NCBI RefSeq assembly: GCF_018139985.1 | Contig: NZ_JAGSOU010000009.1 | Coordinates: 62,001-126,000, forward strand | From: Actibacterium sp. MT2.3-13A | GTDB taxonomy: Bacteria > Pseudomonadota > Alphaproteobacteria > Rhodobacterales > Rhodobacteraceae | Direction of reading: 5' to 3' | DNA length: 64,000 nt | Shown: positions 1-8,643 of the stretch, one piece after another | How the letters are laid out: every line of letters begins with the position of its first letter | Numbering within the stretch: position 1 is the first letter of the stretch | Made by a program: the position numbers and the translations under genes | The notes under the pieces: model-generated | Told to the model about the DNA's origin: nothing | The model's input: the letters and a program-made list of their open reading frames with translations, nothing else | The model's database searches: none

Positions 1-145
1 TAGCGCTTGCTACGTTCTTCGACGCCCCATGTATGGGCCGGGCTCTGCCCGTGCAAGTCATAAAATGCCGCATCTGCAACATGGCCGCCATGCGTGGCAC
101 GCATAACTCACATTCCAAAATGGTGATTTGTTGGGCCGCGGCGGC
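1..145. other. Non-coding window edge with a 15-bp palindrome
   Basis: No gene is supported in this stretch, which lies beyond the stop codon of the LysR gene. A perfect palindrome, ATGCGTG-G-CACGCAT, sits at 90-104 and could be an operator for a gene that lies to the left of the window, or a short hairpin ending LysR transcription. There is no T-run after it, so a strong intrinsic terminator is unlikely. Confidence 0.4.
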
Positions 146-1045
146 TCAGCGTGCCTCTTTGATGCGCTTTCTGTGCTCGAAGATTTCCTCGGTCACGAAG
201 TCCCGGAAGGCCGAGATCCGCTTCGACTGGCGCAGTTCCTCGGGATAGGCGAGGAAGACCGGAACCTCGTTGCTCTCGACATCGGGCAGGACGCGGACCA
301 GATCGGGGAAGTCCTCGGTCAGGTAGTCGGGCAGCACGCCGATGCCCAGGTCGTGCAGCACCGCCTGAAGCACCCCGAAGTAGTTGTTCACCGTCAGGGT
401 CGAGGGGATGTCGTGGGTCATCAGCTCCTGCACCAGCTTGGCGCCGGCGCTGACCTGGGCCGAGCTGGTGTTCTGGCAGATCAGCCGGTGCCGGGACAGA
501 TCCTCCAGCCGCTCGGGCGTGCCACGCTCGGCCAGGTAGGCGGGCGAGGCGTAGAGGCGCATCTTCACGCTCATCAGGCGCTTGCGGATCAGGTCGGCCT
601 GGCTGGGCTCCTTCATGCGGATCGCCACGTCGGCCTCGCGCATGGGCAGGTCGAGCACGCGCTCTTCAAGCATCAGGTCGATCTTCAGGTCGGGGTATTT
701 CTCGTAGAGCTTGGTCAGGCGGGGCGCCAGCCACAGCGTGCCGAAGCCGGTGGTGGTAGTCACGCGCAGTTCGCCGAAGACCTCCTCTTCGCTGTCGCGG
801 ATGCGCGCGGCGGCGGCGTCCAGCCGCTTGACCATCGCCGAGGTGGCATCGAACAGCAATTCGCCCTGCTCGGTGAGAATCAGCCCCCGCGCGTGGCGGT
901 GGAAAAGAGTGGTGTTCAGGCTATCCTCGAGCGCCCGGATCTGCCGGCTTACGGCCGATTGCGACAGGTGCAGCACCTCGCCGGCATGGGTCAGACTGCC
1001 GGCATCGGCCACGGCGTGGAATATTCTGAGCTTGTCCCAGTCCAT
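146..1045 (-). CDS. LysR-family transcriptional regulator
   Basis: A DNA-binding regulator of 299 residues, the normal LysR length. The winged helix-turn-helix lies in residues 1-60, with the recognition region LSQSAVSRQIRALE at about 27-40. The effector-binding domain fills residues 90-295. The ATG at 1045 was chosen because MDWDKLRIFHAVADAGS is the usual start of this family; the frame stays open to 1123 but that part falls in the divergent promoter region. The gene faces away from the indolepyruvate oxidoreductase gene, and an inverted repeat between them (1144-1164) has the T-N11-A form expected of LysR sites. Control of the divergent gene and of itself is therefore inferred. The inducer is unknown. 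Confidence 0.9.
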   Translation of the reverse strand: MDWDKLRIFHAVADAGSLTHAGEVLHLSQSAVSRQIRALEDSLNTTLFHRHARGLILTEQGELLFDATSAMVKRLDAAAARIRDSEEEVFGELRVTTTTGFGTLWLAPRLTKLYEKYPDLKIDLMLEERVLDLPMREADVAIRMKEPSQADLIRKRLMSVKMRLYASPAYLAERGTPERLEDLSRHRLICQNTSSAQVSAGAKLVQELMTHDIPSTLTVNNYFGVLQAVLHDLGIGVLPDYLTEDFPDLVRVLPDVESNEVPVFLAYPEELRQSKRISAFRDFVTEEIFEHRKRIKEAR

Positions 1046-1143
1046 CTTGCAATTCTCGCATAGCTGCCATGCAGGTTTTCGCAAGATACCTACAGGCAGG
1101 CAAAGGCCTATTGCAAACGGCAACTTGCCGAAAATTGATTTTG

Positions 1144-1164
1144 TAGGTCAGAAATTTTGACCTA
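1144..1164. promoter_or_regulatory. Inverted repeat in the LysR/oxidoreductase divergent region
   Basis: The sequence TAGGTCA-N7-TGACCTA is a perfect 7-bp inverted repeat with an AT-rich centre (GAAATTT). It lies 38 bp upstream of the oxidoreductase start and 99 bp upstream of the LysR start. The T-N11-A core (TCA-N7-TGA) fits LysR-type operators. Binding by the adjacent LysR protein is an inference. Confidence 0.5.
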
Positions 1165-1201
1165 TTATCCGCCCATGCTCTTTTTTGCAGGGAGGTGCGC
1201 G

Positions 1202-4200
1202 ATGAGTAGGCAGGAAGTGACGTTGCATGACCGCTACGACCTGGAGAAGACGACGGTCCTGTTGAACGGGACGCAGGCGCTGGTCCGGCTGATGCTGATG
1301 CAATCGGCCCGCGACCGCGCCGCCGGCCTGACGACTGCGGGCTATGTCACCGGCTACCGCGGCTCGCCGCTGGGGGCGGTCGATCAGCAGATGAGCCGCG
1401 CCAGGGCCGACCTGGAGGCCGCGCATGTCCGCTTCGAGCCGGGCCTGAACGAGGATCTCGCCGCCACCGCGATCTGGGGCACCCAGCAGGCCGAACTGCG
1501 CGGAGAGGGCAAGTATGACGGCGTGTTCGCGCTGTGGTACGGCAAGGGGCCGGGGGTGGACCGCTCGGGCGACGTGATGCGCCACGCCAACATGGCGGGC
1601 AGTTCGGCGCATGGCGGGGTGCTGATGGCGATGGGTGACGACCACACCGGCGAATCCTCCACGGTCTGCCACCAGTCCGACTGGGCGATGGTTGATGCCT
1701 ACATGCCCATCGTCTCGCCCGCGGGCGTGCAGGAGATCCTGGATTACGGGCTCTACGGCTACGCGCTGTCGCGCTTCGCCGGGGTCTGGGTCGGGCTGAA
1801 GACGATGAAGGACACGGTCGAGGTGACCTCGGTCGTCGACGGCCGGCCCGACCGGATGCAATTCGTCACGCCTGAGTTCCAGATGCCCGAGGGCGGGCTG
1901 AACATCCGCCTGGGCGATCACTGGATCCCGCAAGAGGCGCGGATGATCGACCACAAGCGCTTTGCCGCGGAGGCCTTCGCGCGCGCCAACCGGATGGACA
2001 AACGCGTCTGGGGCAAGCCCGGCGCCCGGATCGGCTTCGTCGCGGCGGGCAAGAACTGGCTCGACCTGGTGCACGCGCTGGATCTGCTGGGCATCGACGC
2101 GACGGAGGCGGAGCGGCTGGGGATCACCACCTACAAGATCGGCCAGACCTTCCCGCTGGACATGGCCAGCTTCCACGACTGGGCCGAGGGGCTGGACCTG
2201 ATCGTGGTGGTCGAGGAAAAGCGCAAGCTGATCGAGGTGCAGATCAAGGAAGCGCTGTTCGATGACCGCCGCGGCCGCCGTGTCTACGGCTGGTACAAGG
2301 GCGGCGCGGGCGGCATGCACCAGGAAGAGCTGTTCCCGACCCGCATGGCGCTCGACCCGGTGATGATCGCCGAAAAGATCGGCCATATCCTGATCGACGA
2401 GGGCCGCGGCACCGAGCGCGTGAAGGCCAGCCTGCAACGCATTGAAGAGGCTAAGAAAGCCGACAACGCCGAGGATATCGCCGCGCGCATTCCCTATTTC
2501 TGCTCGGGCTGCCCGCACAACAGCTCGACCAAGGTGCCCGATGGCAGCCGCGCCTATGCCGGGATCGGCTGCCACATCATGGCGCTGTGGATGGACCGCT
2601 CGACCAGCGGCTTCACCCATATGGGCGGCGAGGGCGCGAACTGGATCGGCGAGGCGCCGTTCTCGACCCGCGACCATGTCTTCCAGAACATCGGCGACGG
2701 CACCTACAACCACTCCGGCCTGATGGCGATCCGCGCCGCGCTGGCTGCGGGCACGAACATCACCTACAAGATCCTCTACAACGACGCCGTGGCCATGACC
2801 GGCGGGCAGGAGAACGAGGGCCACCTGAGCCCCGACCGCATCGCCCGCGAATTGCAGGCCATGGGGGTCAGGACCATCGCCGTGGTCTATGACGAAAAGG
2901 AAGCGCCCGACCGCAAAACCTTCCCTGCCGGGCTGGAATGGCATGAGCGCGCCGAGCTGATGCAGGTTCAGGAAAAAATGCGCCAGGTCAAAGGCGTGTC
3001 GGCCATTATTTTCATCCAGACCTGCGCCGCCGAGAAGCGTCGCCGGCGCAAGCGCGGCCAATTCCCGGACCCCGACAAGCGGGTGTTCATCAACACCGAT
3101 GTCTGCGAGGGTTGCGGCGATTGCGGCGTGCAGTCGAACTGCGTCTCCATCGTGCCGGTGGAGACTGAACTGGGCCGCAAACGCGCCATCGACCAGTCGA
3201 GCTGCAACAAGGATTTCAGCTGTCTCAAGGGCTTCTGCCCCTCCTTCGTCACGCTGGAGGGCGCGAAGATCCGCAAGGAGGCGACGGCGGAACTGGATAT
3301 CGGCCACCTGCCGGCTCCTGAAGTGCCAAAGATCGACGGCACCCATAACGTGGTGATCACCGGGGTCGGCGGCACCGGCGTCGTGACCGTGGGCGCGGTG
3401 CTGGCCATGGCCGCGCATCTCGACGGCAAGGGCGCGGGCATGATGGAGATGGCGGGCCTCGCCCAGAAGGGCGGCGCCGTGCACATCCATTGCCGGCTGG
3501 CGGAAAAGCCTTCGGATATAAATGCGATCCGGGTTGCGACGGGCGAGGCGGACACGGTGATCGGCGGCGACCTGGTGGTCACCGCCGGGGCCAAGACGCT
3601 GGGCCTGATGACCACGGGCCGCACCGGCGCGGTGGTCAACAGCCACGAGATCATCACCGGCGACTTCACGCGCGACACGGAGTTCCGCATCCCCTCCGAC
3701 CGGCTGCAACTGGCGCTGGAGGCGCGGCTGCGCGACAGGCTGCACCTGTTCGACGCCTCGGAACTGGCCCGCGCGTTGCTGGGCGACACGATTTTTTCCA
3801 ACATGATGCTGGTCGGCGCGGCCTGGCAGCGGGGACTGATCCCGCTCAGCGAGGAGGCGATCCTCAAGGCGATCGAGCTGAACAAGGCGGCGGTGGAGGG
3901 CAACATGCGGGCCTTCCATATCGGCCGCTGGGCGGTGCTGAATCCGCAAGAGGCCGCCCGGATCGCCACGCCCAACGTGGTGGAAAAGCCCAAGTCGCCG
4001 GAGGAGAAAATCGCCTTCCGCGAGGGTCACCTGACCGCGTATCAGGGCAAGCGGCTGGCGCGCCGCTATCGCAAGCTGGTGGACGGGATCGAGGATGCCG
4101 AGCTCAAGGAAGCCGTGGCAAAAGGCTATCATAAGCTCTTGTCCTACAAGGATGAATACGAGGTTGCGCGCCTGCATCTTGAGACCGCCGCGAAGGCCGC

Positions 4201-4624
4201 GAAGGAATTCGGCGGCGATTTCAGGATGACCTTCCACCTGGCCCCGCCGATGCTGTCGGGCAAGGGCCCGGACGGGCGCCCGAAGAAGCGCGCATTCGGC
4301 CCCTGGGTGCTGCGCGCCTTTGGCCTGCTGGCGCGGATGAAGGCGCTGCGGGGCACGCCGCTCGATCCCTTCGGCTACAGCGCCGAGCGGCGCATGGAGC
4401 GGGCGCTGATCAGGCAATATGAAAAGGATATGAAAACCCTATTGCGCCAGGTCACGGCCGAGACCCGCGATATCGCCATCGCCCTGGCCGAACTGCCCTT
4501 GCAGATCCGCGGTTTCGGCCCGGTCAAGGAAGCGAACGAGCGCAAGGCCGCCAAGACGCGTGAAGAGCTGCTGGCGGGCTTCTCGTCGGGCGGGCGCGGC
4601 ACGGCGGCCGAGGCGGCGGAATAA
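1202..4624 (+). CDS. Indolepyruvate:ferredoxin oxidoreductase, fused alpha-beta type
   Basis: A 1,140-residue cytoplasmic enzyme that oxidatively decarboxylates aryl-pyruvates such as indolepyruvate to acyl-CoA using ferredoxin. Residues 1-420 resemble the pyruvate-oxidoreductase N-terminal domains. The thiamine-diphosphate domain includes CSGCPHNSST near residue 433. A ferredoxin-like cluster motif CEGCGDC follows near 634. From about 715 comes the gamma-type domain with VVITGVGGTGVVTVG, then a C-terminal extension to the end. In archaea the two subunits are separate; this single long chain is the usual proteobacterial form. The ATG at 1202 was chosen because GGAGG lies just upstream; the frame is open from 1157, inside the promoter. 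Control by the divergent LysR protein is likely. Aromatic amino-acid breakdown is the probable role. Confidence 0.9.
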   Translation: MSRQEVTLHDRYDLEKTTVLLNGTQALVRLMLMQSARDRAAGLTTAGYVTGYRGSPLGAVDQQMSRARADLEAAHVRFEPGLNEDLAATAIWGTQQAELRGEGKYDGVFALWYGKGPGVDRSGDVMRHANMAGSSAHGGVLMAMGDDHTGESSTVCHQSDWAMVDAYMPIVSPAGVQEILDYGLYGYALSRFAGVWVGLKTMKDTVEVTSVVDGRPDRMQFVTPEFQMPEGGLNIRLGDHWIPQEARMIDHKRFAAEAFARANRMDKRVWGKPGARIGFVAAGKNWLDLVHALDLLGIDATEAERLGITTYKIGQTFPLDMASFHDWAEGLDLIVVVEEKRKLIEVQIKEALFDDRRGRRVYGWYKGGAGGMHQEELFPTRMALDPVMIAEKIGHILIDEGRGTERVKASLQRIEEAKKADNAEDIAARIPYFCSGCPHNSSTKVPDGSRAYAGIGCHIMALWMDRSTSGFTHMGGEGANWIGEAPFSTRDHVFQNIGDGTYNHSGLMAIRAALAAGTNITYKILYNDAVAMTGGQENEGHLSPDRIARELQAMGVRTIAVVYDEKEAPDRKTFPAGLEWHERAELMQVQEKMRQVKGVSAIIFIQTCAAEKRRRRKRGQFPDPDKRVFINTDVCEGCGDCGVQSNCVSIVPVETELGRKRAIDQSSCNKDFSCLKGFCPSFVTLEGAKIRKEATAELDIGHLPAPEVPKIDGTHNVVITGVGGTGVVTVGAVLAMAAHLDGKGAGMMEMAGLAQKGGAVHIHCRLAEKPSDINAIRVATGEADTVIGGDLVVTAGAKTLGLMTTGRTGAVVNSHEIITGDFTRDTEFRIPSDRLQLALEARLRDRLHLFDASELARALLGDTIFSNMMLVGAAWQRGLIPLSEEAILKAIELNKAAVEGNMRAFHIGRWAVLNPQEAARIATPNVVEKPKSPEEKIAFREGHLTAYQGKRLARRYRKLVDGIEDAELKEAVAKGYHKLLSYKDEYEVARLHLETAAKAAKEFGGDFRMTFHLAPPMLSGKGPDGRPKKRAFGPWVLRAFGLLARMKALRGTPLDPFGYSAERRMERALIRQYEKDMKTLLRQVTAETRDIAIALAELPLQIRGFGPVKEANERKAAKTREELLAGFSSGGRGTAAEAAE

Positions 4625-4659
4625 CGCTGCTGCCGGGCGCGGCGGGGCGTGCGCCCTCT

Positions 4660-4686
4660 GGATAGCGCCCCCGAAGGGCGCTATCC
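4660..4686. repeat. Perfect 11-bp intergenic hairpin
   Basis: The arms GGATAGCGCCC and GGGCGCTATCC pair perfectly around the 5-nt loop CCGAA. It lies 35 bp after the oxidoreductase stop and 31 bp before the acyltransferase start. There is no T-run, so it may be a weak terminator, an mRNA-stability element or a repeated intergenic element. Confidence 0.55.
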
Positions 4687-4717
4687 GGGGCAGGCCACAA
4701 CGCAGGACGGGTGGGCC

Positions 4718-5593
4718 ATGCCGCACCACACAGCCACACGCGAGATCAGCTATGCCCATTCCGCCCGATCCAGGGGCGGGCGGGCGGTGATCCGCATGAT
4801 GGAGAACGCCACCGGGCGGCTCAGCCTGATCCGCCGCGCCTCGGGCTATGAGCGCGAGGTCGCGGCGGGCCGGGATTTCTGGGAGGTGATGGTCGAACGC
4901 TATGGCCTGAGCCTTGAGGTCACCGGCGGCAGCCTGTCCAACATCCCGGCCGAGGGGCCGGTGATCGTGGTCGCCAACCACCCCTACGGCATCCTCGACG
5001 GGCTGATGATGGGCCATGTCCTGTCGCGGGCGCGGGGCGATTTCCGCATCCTCGCCCACCAGGTCTTTCGAAAGGCAGAGGAACTGAACCGGATCATCCT
5101 GCCGGTCAGCTTCGACGAAACGCGCGCGGCGCAGGCGGTCAATCTCGCCACCCGGAAGGCTGCGCTGGATTACCTGGGGCAGGGCGGCGCGGTGGGGATC
5201 TTTCCCGGCGGCACGGTCTCGACCGGGGCGCGGTGGTTCTCGCCGCCGATGGACCCGGGCTGGCGCAACTTCACCGCGCGGATGGTGGCGAAATCGGGGG
5301 CGGCCGTGGTTCCGCTGTTCTTCGAGGGGCACAACTCGCGGCTGTTCCAGATGGCCAGCCACCTGCACCAGACGCTGCGGCTGGGGTTGCTGATCCGGGA
5401 GTTCGGCGCGCGGGTGGATGCGCCGGTGCGGGTGGCCATCGGCGCGCCCATCGCGCCCGGCCGGATCGCGGCGCATGCGCGCGATCCCAAGGCAATGATG
5501 GATTTCCTCCGCAAGGCGACGTATGAGCTTTCCCCGACACCCTTGACGTCGTATGAATACGGCTTCGAGTTCGAGGAGAGATACAGGGCGTAA
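4718..5593 (+). CDS. PlsC-like lysophospholipid acyltransferase family protein
   Basis: A 291-residue acyltransferase-like protein. The block NHPYGILDG at residues 87-95 is a variant of the acyltransferase histidine-aspartate motif, here with five residues between H88 and D94. IFPGGTVST near residue 160 matches the third acyltransferase block. This points to transfer of an acyl chain to a lysolipid or related acceptor at the inner membrane face; the real acceptor is unknown (lysophosphatidate and lyso-ornithine lipid are both possible). The ATG at 4718 is preferred to an earlier in-frame start at 4649 because the latter would run through the 4660-4686 hairpin. The stop overlaps the murI start by one base (TAATG), so the two are translationally coupled. 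Confidence 0.75.
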   Translation: MPHHTATREISYAHSARSRGGRAVIRMMENATGRLSLIRRASGYEREVAAGRDFWEVMVERYGLSLEVTGGSLSNIPAEGPVIVVANHPYGILDGLMMGHVLSRARGDFRILAHQVFRKAEELNRIILPVSFDETRAAQAVNLATRKAALDYLGQGGAVGIFPGGTVSTGARWFSPPMDPGWRNFTARMVAKSGAAVVPLFFEGHNSRLFQMASHLHQTLRLGLLIREFGARVDAPVRVAIGAPIAPGRIAAHARDPKAMMDFLRKATYELSPTPLTSYEYGFEFEERYRA

Positions 5594-6405
5594 TGGCTGT
5601 CGGCGTATTCGATTCTGGTCTGGGCGGGCTGACCGTGCTGGACGCGGTGGCCAGGCGGCTGCCGGATGTTCCCTTCGTCTATTTTGGCGACAACGCGCAT
5701 GCGCCCTATGGGGTGCGCGACGCCGATGACGTCTACAACCTGACCACCCGCGCCGTGGAGCGGCTGTGGGAGGCGGGCTGCGACCTGGTGATCCTGGCGT
5801 GCAACACCGCCAGCGCCGCGGCGCTGCGCCGGATGCAGGAAAACTGGGTGCCCAGCGACAAGCGGGTGCTGGGCGTCTTCGTGCCGCTGATCGAGGCGCT
5901 GACCGAGCGGCAGTGGGGCGACAACTCCCCCCCGCGCGAGGTGGCGGTGAAGCATGTGGCGCTGTTTGCCACCCCCGCCACCGTGGCGAGCCGCGCCTTC
6001 CAGCGCGAGCTGGCCTTCCGCGCCATCGGGGTGGATGTCGAGGCGCAGCCCTGCGGCGGGCTGGTGGACGCGATCGAGGCCGGCGACGAGATCCTCGCCG
6101 AGGCGCTGGTGCGCTCCCATGTCGAGGCGCTGCTGCGGCGGATGCCGCGGCCCGAGGCCGCGATCCTGGGCTGCACCCATTACCCGCTGCTGGAACGCGC
6201 CTTCCAGGAGGCGCTGGGGCCCGATGTGGCGGTCTATTCCCAGGCCAACCTGGTGGCGGCGAGCCTCGCCGACTACCTGGAGCGCCATCCTGACATGCTG
6301 GGCACCGGGACCGAGTCGATGTTCCTGACCACGGGCGATCCGCGCGCGGTGTCGAACAAGGCCGTCCAGTTCCTGCGACGAAAGATCGAATTCCAGGCCG
6401 CGTGA
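5593..6405 (+). CDS. murI: Glutamate racemase
   Basis: Interconverts L- and D-glutamate to supply D-glutamate for peptidoglycan. The protein has 270 residues, normal for the family. The two catalytic cysteines are visible as ACNTASA (C70) and GCTHYPLL (C194), and the N-terminal FDSGLGGL block supplies the conserved aspartate and serine. The start overlaps the upstream acyltransferase stop by one base (TAATG), so translation is probably coupled. No nearby cell-wall gene explains its place; pairing with the acyltransferase suggests shared envelope synthesis. Confidence 0.95.
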   Translation: MAVGVFDSGLGGLTVLDAVARRLPDVPFVYFGDNAHAPYGVRDADDVYNLTTRAVERLWEAGCDLVILACNTASAAALRRMQENWVPSDKRVLGVFVPLIEALTERQWGDNSPPREVAVKHVALFATPATVASRAFQRELAFRAIGVDVEAQPCGGLVDAIEAGDEILAEALVRSHVEALLRRMPRPEAAILGCTHYPLLERAFQEALGPDVAVYSQANLVAASLADYLERHPDMLGTGTESMFLTTGDPRAVSNKAVQFLRRKIEFQAA

Positions 6406-6457
6406 TTGCGGGCCGTCCGATCCCTTCCTACATCCCCTGCAAAGACAGGATGCACCC

Positions 6458-7486
6458 ATGACGCATAAAATCGCCATCCTTGGTGCCTCGGGCTACACCG
6501 GGGCGGAGCTTGTCCGGCTGATCGCCACCCATCCCACGATCGAGATCGCGGCCCTGTCCGCCGACCGCAAGGCCGGTCTGGAAATGGGCGAGGTGTTCCC
6601 GCATCTGCGCCATCTCGACCTGCCGCCGCTGGTCAAGATCGACGAGATCGACTTCGCCGCTGTCGACCTGGTGTTCTGCGCGCTGCCGCACGCCACCAGC
6701 CAGGCGGTGATCAAGACCCTGCCCGAGACGGTCAAGGTCGTCGATCTGTCCGCCGATTTCCGGCTGCGCGACCCGGCCGAATACCAGAAATGGTACGGCA
6801 AGCCGCATGATGCGGTGGAATTGCAGAAGACCGCCGTCTACGGGCTGACCGAATTCTACCGCGACGAGATCCGCTCGGCGCGGCTGGTCGCGGGGACGGG
6901 GTGCAACGCCGCCACCGGCCAATACGCGCTGCGCCCGCTGATCGCGGCCGGGGTCATCGACCTGGACGAGATCATCATCGACCTCAAGGCCGGGGTCTCC
7001 GGCGCCGGGCGGTCGCTGAAGGAGAACCTGCTGCACGCCGAGCTGAGCGAGGGCTACCACGCCTATTCGGCGGGCGGCAAACACCGCCACCTGGGCGAGT
7101 TCGACCAGGAGTTCTCTGCCATCGCCGGCCGGCCGGTGCGGGTGCAGTTCACGCCCCACCTGATCCCCGCCAACCGCGGCATCCTGGCCACCGTCTATGT
7201 GCGTGGCAATGCCGCAGAGGTGCATGAAACGCTGGCCAAGGCCTATGCGGATGAGACATTCATCGTCACGCTGCCCTTCGGCGAGCTGCCCTCGACCAAG
7301 CATGTGCGCGGGTCCAACTTCTGCCATATCGGCGTGGTCGCGGACCGGATCGAGGGGCGGGCGATCGTGGTGGCGGCGCTGGACAACCTGACCAAGGGCT
7401 CGTCTGGGCAGGCGCTGCAGAACGCCAACCTGATGCTGGAGATCGAGGAGAGCGCGGGGCTGATGCTCGCCCCCGTCTTCCCGTAA
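6458..7486 (+). CDS. argC: N-acetyl-gamma-glutamyl-phosphate reductase
   Basis: Third step of arginine synthesis: NADPH-dependent reduction of N-acetylglutamyl phosphate to the semialdehyde. The 342-residue protein begins with the nucleotide-binding [15 protein letters not shown]. The catalytic cysteine is C149 in [10 protein letters not shown], and the histidine region [12 protein letters not shown] follows. GCNAA in place of the more common GCYPT is a lineage variant, not a defect. The gene is 12 bp upstream of ccmE, so the arginine gene probably shares a transcript with cytochrome c maturation, an arrangement I recall from other Rhodobacterales. Confidence 0.95.
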   Translation: MTHKIAILGASGYTGAELVRLIATHPTIEIAALSADRKAGLEMGEVFPHLRHLDLPPLVKIDEIDFAAVDLVFCALPHATSQAVIKTLPETVKVVDLSADFRLRDPAEYQKWYGKPHDAVELQKTAVYGLTEFYRDEIRSARLVAGTGCNAATGQYALRPLIAAGVIDLDEIIIDLKAGVSGAGRSLKENLLHAELSEGYHAYSAGGKHRHLGEFDQEFSAIAGRPVRVQFTPHLIPANRGILATVYVRGNAAEVHETLAKAYADETFIVTLPFGELPSTKHVRGSNFCHIGVVADRIEGRAIVVAALDNLTKGSSGQALQNANLMLEIEESAGLMLAPVFP

Positions 7487-7498
7487 GGAGGAACCGAG

Positions 7499-7966
7499 AT
7501 GCGCGGACTGAAGAAACAACGGCGGATCCAGATCATCGTCGTCGCCTTCGTGGCGCTGGCGGTGTCCACGGCGCTGATCGGCTACGGTCTGCGCGACGGG
7601 ATCAACTTCTTCCGCTCACCCAGCGAGGTGGTCGCCGAGCCGCCCGCGGCGAACGAGGAGTTCCGCCTCGGCGGGCTGGTGAAAGAAGGCTCGATGACGC
7701 CGGTTCAGGGCGTCCAATTCAGCTTCGTTATCACTGACGGCGGTGCAGACATTCCTGTTGACTACGTTGGCAATGATCCCAAGCCAGATCTGTTCAGTGA
7801 AGGGCAAGGGACGATCGCGACAGGTCGTTACGTAGATGGCGTGTTCAAAGCCTCTGTGATCCTGGCCAAGCATGACGAGGAATACATGCCCAAGGAGGTC
7901 ATCGACGCGCTGAAGGAACAGGGCGTCTACGAGGCCCCCGACAAACCGGCAGCGAACGGTAGCTAA
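7499..7966 (+). CDS. ccmE: Cytochrome c maturation heme chaperone CcmE
   Basis: Periplasmic heme chaperone that carries heme covalently on one histidine and hands it to CcmF. The 155-residue protein has a short cytoplasmic end, one membrane anchor at about residues 9-28 and a periplasmic beta-barrel. The heme-binding histidine is H125 in KHDEEYMP. Codon use between about 7690 and 7860 contains more A/T third positions than the flanks, which may mark a recombined patch. The gene is followed by a strong terminator, and the next ccm gene (ccmF) comes only after an inserted lysis cassette. Confidence 0.95.
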   Translation: MRGLKKQRRIQIIVVAFVALAVSTALIGYGLRDGINFFRSPSEVVAEPPAANEEFRLGGLVKEGSMTPVQGVQFSFVITDGGADIPVDYVGNDPKPDLFSEGQGTIATGRYVDGVFKASVILAKHDEEYMPKEVIDALKEQGVYEAPDKPAANGS

Positions 7967-7997
7967 GCCGGTTCTTAACGAAATCGGCGCGAAATCA

Positions 7998-8030
7998 CCC
8001 CCGGGATGCCAAGCGGCCTCGGGGGTTTTT
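7998..8030 (+). terminator. Intrinsic terminator after ccmE, containing the lysozyme ribosome-binding sequence
   Basis: CCCCCG pairs with CGGGGG, with an inner GCC-AAGC-GGC helix, followed directly by five T. The lysozyme ATG starts two bases after the T-run, at 8032. The only purine-rich sequence at a useful distance before that ATG is the GGGGG of the 3' stem arm. The stem would therefore both stop ccmE transcripts and hide the lysozyme ribosome-binding site in read-through RNA. The structure is seen directly; the control role is inferred. Confidence 0.8.
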
Positions 8031-8031
8031 C

Positions 8032-8643
8032 ATGCCGTCAGTTCAACAGATCGCCGAAGAGATCGTCGCCCGCGAGGGCGGCTATGCGAACGACCCGGAC
8101 GACCCGGGCGGGGCCACGAAATACGGCGTCACGCTGGGCACGCTGCGCCGGCTGGGGCTGGACCTGACCGGCGACGGGCAGGTCAGCGCGGCGGATGTGA
8201 AGCGGCTGAGCCGCGAAAAGGCGGTGGAGATCTTCGTCGCGCAGTATTACCGCCGCCCGCGGATCGGGGAACTGCCTGAGCTTCTGCAGCCCTCCGTCTT
8301 CGACATGTATGTCAATTCCGGGGCCAACGCGGTGCGCATCCTGCAACGGCTGTTGAACGAGATGGGGCAGGCCGTGGCGGTGGACGGGGCGATCGGGCCG
8401 CAGACCATCGCGGCGGCCGAGGCGGCGGCGCGGGCCGCGCCGGATCACATCGCCGACGCCTACGGCATCGCGCGGCGCAATTTCTACTTCCGCCTCGCCG
8501 ATCAGCGCCCGGCCTCGCGCAAATACGCGCGCACGCGGGCGGGCGGCAAGGGCGGCTGGATCAGGCGGGCCGAGGCGTTCATCGCGCCGCGCTTTCACCT
8601 CAGCGAGGCGGAGTTCCGGGCCAGGGTGGCGGCATGGGGCTGA
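8032..8643 (+). CDS. GTA-release endolysin, glycoside hydrolase family 108 lysozyme
   Basis: A 203-residue peptidoglycan hydrolase that would cut the cell wall so gene transfer agent particles can escape. The N-terminal block EGGYANDPDDPGG carries the expected catalytic glutamate, E15, followed by TKYGVT. A peptidoglycan-binding C-terminal part contains VDGAIGPQT. The protein has no signal peptide, so it depends on the holin. The stop overlaps the holin start by 10 bases. In Rhodobacter capsulatus the GTA lysis pair likewise lies apart from the main GTA cluster. There are no other phage genes here, so this is a GTA accessory cassette, not a prophage remnant. Confidence 0.85.
   Translation: MPSVQQIAEEIVAREGGYANDPDDPGGATKYGVTLGTLRRLGLDLTGDGQVSAADVKRLSREKAVEIFVAQYYRRPRIGELPELLQPSVFDMYVNSGANAVRILQRLLNEMGQAVAVDGAIGPQTIAAAEAAARAAPDHIADAYGIARRNFYFRLADQRPASRKYARTRAGGKGGWIRRAEAFIAPRFHLSEAEFRARVAAWG

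Noticed and set aside
7963-7979. CtrA binding site before the lysis cassette
   Set aside because: Only one TTAAC half-site is seen. The partner is CTAA at an eight-base spacing instead of TTAA at seven, which is too weak to claim.
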